From contig NC_066301.1 of assembly GCF_905404315.1 (NCBI RefSeq), forward strand, positions 2,480,001 to 2,544,000: DNA of 64,000 nt. The letters run 5' to 3'. Both the position numbers and the translations under genes were made by a program. Source of the stretch: Leptidea sinapis (lineage: Eukaryota > Arthropoda > Insecta > Lepidoptera > Pieridae). The notes beneath the pieces are model-generated. The model was given only the letters and a program-made list of their open reading frames with translations. It searched no databases and was not told the DNA's origin. Of this stretch, positions 45,501 to 57,500 are shown one piece after another. Numbering within the stretch: position 1 is the stretch's first letter; each line of letters starts with the position of its first letter.

Positions 45501-48500
45501 CTTTAAATTTAAATTGTACTAGAAATTTCTTTTAACTATTTTTATCCTGCTTACAGTTTTACCATCCTATTTTCTCTGTTCGATTTGATAATGAACTTAC
45601 TAGACCTTTCCATTCACTTTACAAAACTCAAAAAGTTCTATACACTATTCGGTGTACCTATCGCACCCGGGTCTACAGCGTCTGAAGTAAACACTTTTCC
45701 GCTGACCTACGAGTATTGCTGAAGGAGCTGTCGAAATTATCATTGTCTTGAAGTTTGACAACTCTCGTCATGGACGTCGAAGCGTTGCTACGTGAAAATA
45801 TATTACTATTATTATTACTAATATTGATTTTGATTTTCATGCGGACAAAGTCAATAGAATTACTTTAAATACTGCCTTGCTAAGACTCACCCTAGGATTA
45901 TAAGAATGATTATAAGAATACACATTCAAACCAATTATTTCACAACATATGTTTCGTAAATGACATAAGCCTTACAATTTATGATCATGAACTAATTCGT
46001 GCCATGAAATTAATAAACATTTTATACTTGGTATAATATTTTATGAGCATGTACTGTATTAGTTTCCCTCGACTTCGTGTGAACTGTATGTCTCATTGAA
46101 TTGAACAGAAATATGTAAAAATGAAAAATATTTATTTCAGTAACAAACATGGTACAAACATAATAGTCGATGTGACCTTCTATTAAGTGAGTAACACCTG
46201 TGCCAGAAGGCCACGCAAAAAAAAAATAAGGAAAGTTAAAAGTGTTGATACTATATACGTAAATATCGATCCTAACCTACTCTGTTGCACTATAAATTAA
46301 GAGGGACATATTGTTCGAATAAAAACAAAATTGTATTACGAGTACCCGGTTAAATTATGAATGCACATCTACATACATTTACTAGCATTATAACAAACAT
46401 AACATAAAAGGCAGTAAAATTTTCCCAAAATTGATTCCTTTACAATACTTTTTGATGTCATTTCTGATATACTAGATACTACTACCGCTTTGGAAACAAA
46501 TGGCGCTCTGAGAGAGAAGAAGCGACACAAGAAACTCTCCCAGCATGATCGAGAAGTCATGTTTCGGTCATTGAATCTAATGTGCAAAGGAGACAACATC
46601 TTATGTCTCAAGGGCAAATGTAATGCATAAGAAAAATCCAAAAATTCTGAGCGATTTTTTGGATTTTTAAAGAATCCTGAGCGGCACTGCAGTGTAATGG
46701 CAGGGCGTAACAATTACCATCAGCTGAACGTCCTGCCCGTATCGTCCCTTATTGTCTTAAAAAAAGTCATAAAAACTCGAATGATTTATGGATCCGATCA
46801 CTAAGACCTTACTAATTGTGATTGTATAAAACATTATGTTATCACTGACCTGCCTTGGCTCAGCTACGTACTGTTATAGGCTATTGAACCAATTAAAAAA
46901 CTTTGGTTCATTCGACCCCGAACGACATCTAGAAAAATGTGTCGGAAGTATGAATTAGCACATAACAATTGCAATTGTTTACAAAATTAAGATGGAAAAC
47001 GTGACATGTTCGATAGCTGTGGGCTTTATGAGGAAGCTCATGGTCGCTCAGAAGACAATGACGAAGGCTGCTCGGAGTGTCCCTGTGATGTTGGAGAAAC
47101 TCAGTCACCGAGATAACCCGGTTGCGAAACTGAAGTGGCAGTAAAAAAAATTAAGTAAATTTTTCAAAAAGTTATACTTTTCTTTATTAACGTTAATGTT
47201 TATTTTAATATCTAAATATTAATAGTTTTTCTTCATTTAAAAAAAAACAAAATGTTATCTTTTTTTCATCACAATTTATTAGTAACAATTGCAATTTTTT
47301 ATTTGCTAATACATACTTTCGATATATTTATCTAGATGTCATCGTTCATATTTTTAGGAGCTATATCAAGAATCAACACGTATTTCAACTTGTTGACTTG
47401 ACTAGGTCAATACTAGAAATAGTCTCACAATGTCAATACTAGAAATAGGGATATGCTTGCTGTTCATGTAAGTCGACTCCAAAAAGTCACAACTTCATTC
47501 AGAGGTCTGTGTATACGTTTTTATAATAAGGTCCCTATTGACATTCAGAACTTACCTTTAAATGAATATAAATCAGTGCTAAAGAAAAAGTTATATACAA
47601 AAGGGTACTATAAAATATCTGAATATCTGGATCTAAAGAACCCTTGGAACTGAGCTGCTGGGCTGTTACATGTCTGTCTTAGTTTGATAAATGTCATTAT
47701 AGTTATATAATTTAAATATTAATATTGTTTCTGTTTTTTAATCAATTTTAATAATCATTATCATGAGTTATGTAATTTGAAACAAAATTGTAAGTAGAGG
47801 CATTTAGTAAGTATTGCATAATATGTAGATGAACTTGAATTGTTTTGTTATTCGGTAGATTTCTCGTGGCAGGTATCGTCATGCTCGCTTAAATGCCTCT
47901 GCTTGTGGCGGCGACGTGGGGCGGGTCGTTCCCTTCCCTAAAATATGGTCGAGGGAGGCTATGGCTGGTCCATGCGTCATGCTCGTGAACGGGTGCTACT
48001 CGTGGGGGCTGGATGATCTTGTTACCGGGAGGTCTGCTTGATGTGTTTTTTTATTATTATTATTTCCTTTAAAGTTAAAGTTATTATATATTTTATTTTA
48101 TGAAATGCTCACATAATGCCTCTATTTATTTACGGTATGTGTGGATTGATGCATCTACTATACTCAATAACTCTTGTGTTTATAAGTATTAATTTACTTT
48201 TTTTGACTTACTCATGTAAGCCTTTCAGTTTTTGACTTTTGAGTATTTTTGTTGCGTCACTTTGCATATATTGTAATTGAAATGATTTGTAAAACAACTA
48301 AAATGTAAATCTTGACTTAAAAGAGTGGCAATGAGTTTCTTGCTACTTCTTCTCATTAGCTCAACCCTTTACGAAGTAGCGGTAAATTCAATAAGAAACA
48401 ATATTTATATATTTTTTTTTGACATTAATAAGTGTCATTATTGTGACCTACATGAATAAAGTGTTTTTGAATTTGAATTTTAATTTGAATAGGGCGCTGG

Positions 48501-51500
48501 AAATAAATTCCAATAATATTAATCAAATTAGATAAAATACTATATAATTATTTACAAGAAAAAATCAAAGGGGTCTCAAAAAATTCTATATTCAAGCATT
48601 TATAAACATAATATTTCCAATAGTCTATGAGAAATTCATAAAATCATAATAATTACATATACGATATTTTGGGGGAAAGCCGGGTCTGTTACTTTAAGAA
48701 CAAATAAAACATAGTACTCTGATTTTTACTTTACTCACCGTTAAATAAAAAATAAAATACACGTAAAACACAATCTATGTTCCTCACATACAGCTTCTAC
48801 AGTTAAGGTTATTATTTACACAAGTGTAACGCTCGCATGAAACAAAGTAACTTAAAACACATTAAATGGCACAGGTGATATAATGTTTTTATACGTTAGT
48901 ATATATGATGTAATATTATTTTTTGACGTCATCATTAGAATATCCATAAATTTACAATATTATAATAGCGTGAATTAAGCAAGAAATAAGTTGTTATATT
49001 CTTCAAAGACACTTTGGTGAGAGCTTGGTTACGTTCTGATTACGGAATCCATGACAAAGTACTCCTAAATTCTTAGGAGCAAATTAACTATACTCGGCCG
49101 AATCTTTATATGCTATCCAGATATTTAAATCATCTACCATAACATAGTTATGGTCAAGTAATTGTCGTAGTCGAATATGATTATAAATGGGACTCCTTAA
49201 CGACTTACAGTAAGGGTGCGATCTGTGGCAGAATTTCTAACTGTCTGTTATCAAATTGCAAAACGCTTACGTTCATTGCTGCATTGAAAATTTTTGCATA
49301 TCTATACATATTTAGACAAACTGTTAGTTAGTGTACTTCAAATTCACTAAAAATCGTAAAATTGCAGCTATCGATTAGTTTTCAAGTGTCAAATTTTAAT
49401 GCAATTTTGTATTTTCCCAAAGATTTCCTTATCAGCTGTTTTATTATTTTGGATATGGTCTGTGCTGTAGTTTTTGCCATTATAGAGTACGACTTTGAAA
49501 GTGGTCGACGTGATGTGGCCACGGCCCAGCATGTTTCAAACTTGGATCTACAACTGACTCTGCTAGTAGTGCATCCCGGTGACACATGCACATACCCGCT
49601 TTGGATCGCATAATCTGATGGTTTGTGATGACAACATGGACAGTGAAGAGACTGAGGAGCATAATTCTAGTTTGAAAATTCATAACGTAAAGGGCGTTCC
49701 CGTGCGCCCTCTGTGTTTATTTATACTTGCAGGAGACTGACGAGATCATTACCTGGAAGATCTCCTTGAGATAGATTCGTTGTGGTTGACTGCAATTATG
49801 GCAGTCGTTCAACGTGGGAAACATAGATAAATTTGGATATATAAGCTAACTAAATGACGTAATTTTTATATAAAATTCCAGGTGTGATACCTGAAAATTA
49901 AAATTACGTCCTATGATATTGTGGTTGTTGGTGAAACTTTGAGCTAAGATGTGATAGTTAAAAGAACTAACGATACTCTAACTTTTGACCCAGTGAGCCA
50001 TAAACCTTCATCTGAGGCACATGTAGAGCCATCTGTAGAGCAATCGATAGAGCCATCGGTAGAGCCATTTTTAAAGTCATTGGTAGAGTCATCCGTAGAG
50101 CCATCAGTTAAATCATTGGTCATATTAAAGTCAAAACTCTTACTGGAAATGGGGCATAAGTACGCATTTGATGAATCATATCACGTATGAAGACGATATG
50201 GTGGACCCTGTAGAGCAGGACTCTACTGAGAGTTATTAAGATTTTATTCTAATGTTCCGTTGACTCATTTGACTGGCCTTGCTTTATGCTTTTGGTGATG
50301 GGTAACCTTTGCTGTTTCTTTTCTTGCTATCGCTGGTGAAGTGATATTAGCAGAGTGCTGGATAAGCGCTATTTTCTTTCTTGCTATCGCTGGTTAAATG
50401 ATAGTGGCAGAGTGGGGAAAGACTGTCTATTTGCTTCCACTAGGTAATGGTATGTTGCAGAACTCAGAGGGTAGTGTAGTTTGATGTGAAATCTGGTAGA
50501 TTCAGTAGATTTGTTAAATTTTTCTGTACTTTGTTGATCATTTATTTTGCAAGACCCATGTATGAGATACTATAATTTGTTCCAGAGGCGTCATACGTTG
50601 GCGAATGACTGGTCAGAATGGCCGTGTCGTAGTTAGGAAGAAGAAACGTGTATGAAGTTGATTCGGTATTCATCTTTGCTCGGGTGTTATTGGCGTGCGG
50701 TGCGAGAGCGGGCGAGAGTGTGCGAGAGTGGGCGACTGCGGGCGAGACTGGGCGCAGCGGGTGACAGTGGGCGAGACTGGGCGCAGCGGGTGAGAGCGGG
50801 CGACAGCGGGCGAGAGCGGACGAGAGCGGGCGAGAGCGAACGCAGCGGGCGAGAGCGGGTGACAGCGGACGAGAGCGGGTGAGAGCAGGCGACAGCGGGC
50901 GACAGCAGGCGAGAGCGGACGCAGCGGGCGAGAGCGGGCGACAGCGGACGAGAGCGGACGCAGCGTACGCAGCGGTCGAGAGTGGGCGACAGCAGGCGAG
51001 AGCGGGCGACAGCGAGCGAGAGCGGGCGACAGCGGGCGAGACTGGGTGCAGTGGGCGACAGTGGGCGAGACTGGGCGCAGCGGTCGAGAGCGGGCGAGTA
51101 CGGGCGACAGCAGGCGAGTACGGACGAGAGCGGGCGACAGCGGGTGACAGCGGGCGAGAGCGGGTGAGACTGGGCGCAGCGGGCGAGTACGGGCGACAGC
51201 AGGCGAGTACGGGCGAGAGCGGGTGACAGCGGGCGAGAGCGGGCGCCGAGCAGGCGGTCAGGTAAGAACTACTGAGCGAAGCCGTTGTGTCGCGCGCACT
51301 TCCCTAGAGCGCCATGTTCTATTACGTAATCTATTTTAGCTGTTAAGTGAAGTAAAAGCTTTGTCAAGTTAAATGTTTCATATTGATTAATAATAATAAA
51401 CGGTATAAGCCGTGTGTTTGTTAGACTGTGTTCTGCTTGCTGTCGTGTTAAATGCTCATAACAGTGGGCAGCGGCTAGGATCCTGTCCATGTAACCGGCC

Positions 51501-54500
51501 TTGCCCCATTGGCCTCACATTGAATACCGATCCCACCACTCAAGTCAGTATTACGTAGCAGCAGATTCTATAGTATTTTTGTAAAGGACTAAAACGCGTG
51601 TAATTGTAAATATGATTTTACATTAGATTTCGCGTAAAAGTTACATTTTTATTATTATTTTAGTTAGCTCAACGTTTCGTGAGGAGGAAACTTCAATCAA
51701 ACCTCAATACGACATGGGTACCTTCAAGAAAAGCGCGTACATCTTCCTTAAAGGCCGGCAACGCTCTTGTGATTCCTCTGGTGTTGCAAGAGAATATGGG
51801 CGGCGGTGATCACTTAACACCAGGTGACCCGTACGCTCGTTTGTCCTCCTATTCCATAAAAAAAATCGTTTAAAAGTGTTTTACTAAAGCAAATCCTAGT
51901 ATGTTTATTTTTATTACAATATAAAGATTATTTTATATACATAAATCAAATTTGAAAACAAAATTTATGATCGATGCTGGACTTGAACCCGCGATCTCTC
52001 GCGTTCCGTGCGAGCACACTTCCACTGAATCGTTCGAGTGACGTAACGTTGATAAACATTGCATGTCTTGTTCAACTCTCAGGTTGGGGCTTCATCTTCA
52101 GGATCTACTTCACCGTTAATAACCTGCTCAACGCCAGAAGTGTGGGTTATCACTTTAAAAAATAACAAATTGCTTATAATTTTACATTCTCGAGCATTGG
52201 AGTGGAAGGACCATTGGACAAGTGAAGTCAATTGGCTTTGAATTCCTTCGCATTGGATAGATGGAAAGATTGGATCGTGAGAGTTGAATCTTTTACGAAT
52301 CTTGGTCGAAATATGTAAAGGGTGAAAAATGGCAAAAGAAATAAACGTTAGCCCTATTTACTTAGTATAATATATATAACTATTATATTACCTATTATAT
52401 ACCTATTTACTTAATATAATACATATAACTATGAGGATTAATCAAGAGTAGTTTATGTGACACTGACTGATTTACATTTTACAATTCACTTTAATTTAGA
52501 AGTAGCAAAACAATACAACTGAATAAACGAATTCTTATCAGTGAAAATATTAACGACTATTGTTATTAATTATAGACACGATATTTGTAAGCATTGTTCA
52601 TTTCTAGTACTTTTACATGTTATATCTGTTTTTATTTTATGTAAAAGGAGGAAGGAGCAAGCAGGTTCTGATTGGAGGTCCAGAAGGAAGAGGAAAGAAA
52701 GCTCGTAACTTTTTATCACGCACTGAGCGCTAGTGAGTTTCTTTGGCGAAATTGCTAGTTCTTTGAACATTGGGCAAAAGACCGTTTTAAGTACCGCGAA
52801 CTCGTGTAATGGCCGTTCCCAATATACTAACTATAGATAGAGATAAATTACTACCTTCTACTGTCAATAATCTGATGCTATCCCAATTTACCCGATAAGT
52901 CATTCTTATCGCCTTATAATATTGGGACGCGTGAATTGCAATTTCTTTACAAACTTCTATCACTGGTAAGCTATACGTCTTCCCATCGACAGACAGCGTG
53001 TACTGATAAAGTGAGTTACTGTCAATAAGTTTATTGCGACAGTAAAGTCAACGATAGCTACGATTTTTATCTCAAGTAGGCCACAACCGGAGATAGACTG
53101 AATATTGGGAATGGCCGTAAGGCATTTAGTATTTGACGTTGGAGTATTTTTATTGTAACTCTTTACATATTTTGTAAAATATTGATTTAAAAGAGGCAAT
53201 GAGTTTTTTGCCTCTTCTTCTCATTAAAGCAGAAAATATTGAATTTTCTGATGTTGTGATAAGTTCTAAAGAGAAAAATTGATATTCATACGTGTCATCT
53301 CATTTACCTAGATGAATAAAGTAACTTTAATTTGATTTGAATGCACTGTCACTCCTGATTCTTGAAAATATCAAAATTCTGAGTAGCATCTCAATTGTGC
53401 TCGTCACTTTAAGACATAAGATTTTAAGTCTCATTAGCCGGTTATGTTACGGCACCCTTCAAACAGAAACACAATAATGCTAACACACTTCTTCTGTGGT
53501 ACTCTTCTAGCCAGCTATCATTTGCTGAGAAGGTAGTAAGGAGACCTCTTAGTGGGTTTCATAGACCATGTTCTTTGTACGCTTAAGGGTACATACTAAT
53601 AACGCGCGGAAGCCGATATGTTGATGTAAATTTGACGGCCTATATAGCCGAGTGGTTAGCGACCCTACCTATAAAGCTAGAGGTCCTGGGTTCGAATCCC
53701 GGTAGGTGCAAACATTAATATGATGAATATAGATGTTTGTTTCCGAGTCATGGATGTTTATATGTAATTATGTATGCTTAATTATGTAAGTATATTATAT
53801 TAAATATATAGTTGTCTTCTACCCATAGTACAGGCTATGCGTAATTTTGGGAAAGATAATTTGTATTGAAGTGTGTCAATTTAAAAAAAAAATGTAGAAT
53901 GTGATTGCCGCGCGTGGCAGCTAATACAGCTTGCATAGCCCGACCAGACAGACCAGTTCATTCTTGTAAACCAAATTAAAAATAACACACACCAACAAAC
54001 GAAGAAACGCCTTTACTAGCCAGCAATACCTTTTTTGAGTTTCAAAACAGTCAATTCAATTGTCAATTGCCCATTTTTACGTATTTGCCGCGCAAGTCAG
54101 TTTACTAAAACTAGTACCGTCCCAACTAAGTACGAGCGAACGACAGAAGCTCTTTTAATGTAGTCTCAAAACCCGACAGCTAGCGGTTGTCCCCGAGGCA
54201 CATTAGAGCGCGGTAGTGCTGGAGTCACCGCGCATGGCATATAGGGACCACGCGTCTCTATATTCGACGTTTGGCCGCGCGTAATTTCGTCCCGGTTGCT
54301 TTCACACCTTGCGTGCTCGCCGGATCTACCACTATGCGCCCGGTGGCCGGATACCGGTTAGCCGGCGGCTGGACACACAGTGGTGTATAGAACATGTAAC
54401 AAGCTTTCATACGCACCGGTGTGGGCGGTCAGTCGCCCAGGTACAATCAAGTCGTTTTGTCTCACAACGTACGTGAAAAACCTGTTTTCATCATTTAGTA

Positions 54501-57500
54501 GGTCTGGAAATAAGGTATTGAATGCTCCACAGTACTTATTCTCTTTTCATTTTAATCGGATGAACCGAATAATGTCTTATAATCCTTTTTAGATAAGATT
54601 AAAAATTAAATTATGAATGCGTAGTCACTATGCGACTGTACTAGTGTCGATGGTAAAAACGCTACATGATACAAAATCGGGTCGTGTCGCGGCGACCGAA
54701 TCAAGAAATTAAAACCGAACACCCCCCAGTGTTCCGTGATCAGCGCCATCTATCGGAAACTGTTATGTTGTATTGCACTCGAACGTTCGATTTGGACATA
54801 CGAAATAGTTTATGAAAGTGACACTAGATGTCGCATAAGCTAATACTATTTATTTTTAAATTCAACTTGGAGTAAAATTATAATTTTGTGACCATACGGG
54901 TGTCTGGCAAGGGGTTGCGACGATGGTAAGTGTCTGACAATGAATAACGTGATTTTTAATAATATTCTGAAGGTAATACCGAAAAATCGCACTTTATTCT
55001 TTGATGTATAATGTATTTACATCGGTATTTTACACACCTTTAGTACTGTTTACCTGACGATGCCACTGCAACCAAAATCTCAATTAGTCTTAATTTTCAT
55101 AATTTTTGCATAGCGGTGCCGTGACAAGTCGAGCGAACATTATTGGTTCGGAAATATTTTTGATTTTTGGTTGTTAGGTACATTTTGGTTATTAAATTTA
55201 ATTCTCATTTCTACTTGATTATTGCTAGTAATTACTAATTGTATTGATCACAGTGTACAAAAACTTCAAAATATGCAAATAACTGTAGAAAAAGCTTTTA
55301 TTTGTAATTATGGCGGAACGACGACGTTTTGCTGCTAAATGGGACTATTTTGAGCGAAGACACTGTAGACCAAGGAACATATTTACTTGCTGTAGACAGT
55401 CCTAAGCCTTCACTGATAGATGTCTATTTAAATTCAACACATAGACCTAGGACCTCTAGCCAAGCCTAGTGACCAGATCACCCAATAACTGATTCATAAA
55501 TACGAAAAACCTATGTTGGTAGATTGTTTATTAATGTAATTAATAATAACTAACTGCTATAAGAATCCACAACAAAATATGAGACCACCGTTGACGCGGT
55601 ATTTTCTAGATATTTAGAGGATATCAAGTCTCAAACTTAGGTTTCTTATTTCAGTTACCATAAACCTATAATTTCAATGATAAAAATTCCTGAATAACCT
55701 ACATGTAGGTATTGTATGATAATAAAAATATTTTAAACGATATTAAGTAACTTCTCATATATTCAATAAAAGAAAAACAAAAGTTTTCTTATCGGTCACC
55801 ACACTCAAAAAGTGCAACTTGTATCAATGAAAAAACTTGAATTATTATCAAAGAAGAATTAATAAATAATAAATAATTGCATAAATTGATAAAAAATGCT
55901 ATGCAATAGCTTTACCGCGGCAGTCCCCGAGTGCCACACATCTGTTTTTTTAAATTTGAACTAAGATTAGGGGTGACTGTGGTACAACGCCATCTATTAA
56001 AGTTTAGGAAACTAACTTTCACTAGTCACAACACTTCTTATTGTAAAATAAAATAATACTCAAAAGTAACGCTAGGTGGCCGATAGGAAAATACAATGCT
56101 AATTGTTGCCTTATTTGTAAGCTGACAAAGACTGTTTTTATTTTAATGAGAAAAACGTTACTATCAAATTTTGATGAGCAGATTCACTCTCCATATTTTT
56201 CTCATACCGGGCGCCTTATATGAAAATCGATTCTTATGGAGTAAACTCCAATAAACTCCAAAAAATTATCTCAATACAGTTTCTTTGTATATTATTTATT
56301 ACATTCAACTCACAGTCGAGATAGTTCTTTAGCTCAACTGCAGCTCTCGTTCTCTTTGCCAATGAAGAGCAATTAAATTGCTGAATTGATATATCTGTTT
56401 AAATAACCAGAGCAAACCAATCAAAGCAACTGGCTTTACTGATAAATAAAAATAAATGCATAACTATTGCAATCTATCATTCACATTTTTATCAAAAATG
56501 AAAATGCAAACATACAACAAAATTATCATATACTAAGTCGAGGTCATTAAATATAATTTTAATATCTTACATTTTCCACATCCTATTGCCAATTCTATGT
56601 TACGAAATGTCAAAGGAAAGTGTATATTTTGTTAATCTGCGAGGTAAAGTAATTAATTTTTTTTAAACACAGAGATAAATAATATTGTTAAAAGTAATTC
56701 GGAATTGGGTTTAAGAATTTTTGAATTTGGAAAATTTGTAATTCGTATGAATCTTACGGTCTTGACTCTTAGCATTTTATGGTCTTAAGAAATCTTATTG
56801 AAAAATCCAACTATTTAGTTGACCGTCGTTGAAAATTTAACTAACAATCATAAAAAGATTCTATCTCTTTGTTCTTTACTAACGCAAGCAATAATTTTGA
56901 TTCCAACAAATTATATTTATTTGAAATGACCCGATTACAGGTGATACTTATGCATGTTTGTACCTCTTTCATAAAAAAGTTATAAACATTCATCTTTATA
57001 TTAATTCTACTTTAATTCTGGATAGTCCAGTCTTCGTTTTATAGCACAATATTCCTGTAAATATATAGCACAATATTTCCCACACTGATTTTTTCCTGTT
57101 GTCAGTGCAAAATCTTTATTCATCACTGATTCTGTCCACCGTTGTCTGGCTGCACGCCAAGTCAACAGATGATTGATCTCATTGTACTTCTGTATCACTC
57201 ACTTTTCAATATCAAATGCATATCTCATGCGGCACATCGCCAAGAATGAAACTGAATGAAGATAACTTAGTCATTCTTAGATCATATTTACGTCTAGATA
57301 GACTATGACAGCTGTGAAAACGTCGAAAAAAAATAGACTTTATAACTAACCTCTATTATGAGCAATTCACGCACAATAACACAAAGTGAGACTGACAAAT
57401 CGAGAATGTTACGGCAGTTCCCAATATTCAGTTTATCTCCAGTTGCGGCCTACTTGAGATAAAAATCGTAACTATCGTTGACTTTTCTGTCCCAATAAAC

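Noticed and set aside
49362..49613. 83-codon frame with a hydrophobic middle
   Set aside because: Starts inside an interspersed repeat and no family pattern; probably fortuitous.
50652..51226. Open frames of up to 115 codons rich in Arg, Gly, Ala, Glu
   Set aside because: They exist in several frames because a 10-bp stop-free unit is repeated; no start or splice context, no non-repeat coding sequence.
53636..53710. Possible functional tRNA gene
   Set aside because: Box A and B are good but the anticodon and acceptor stems do not pair and a SINE body follows.
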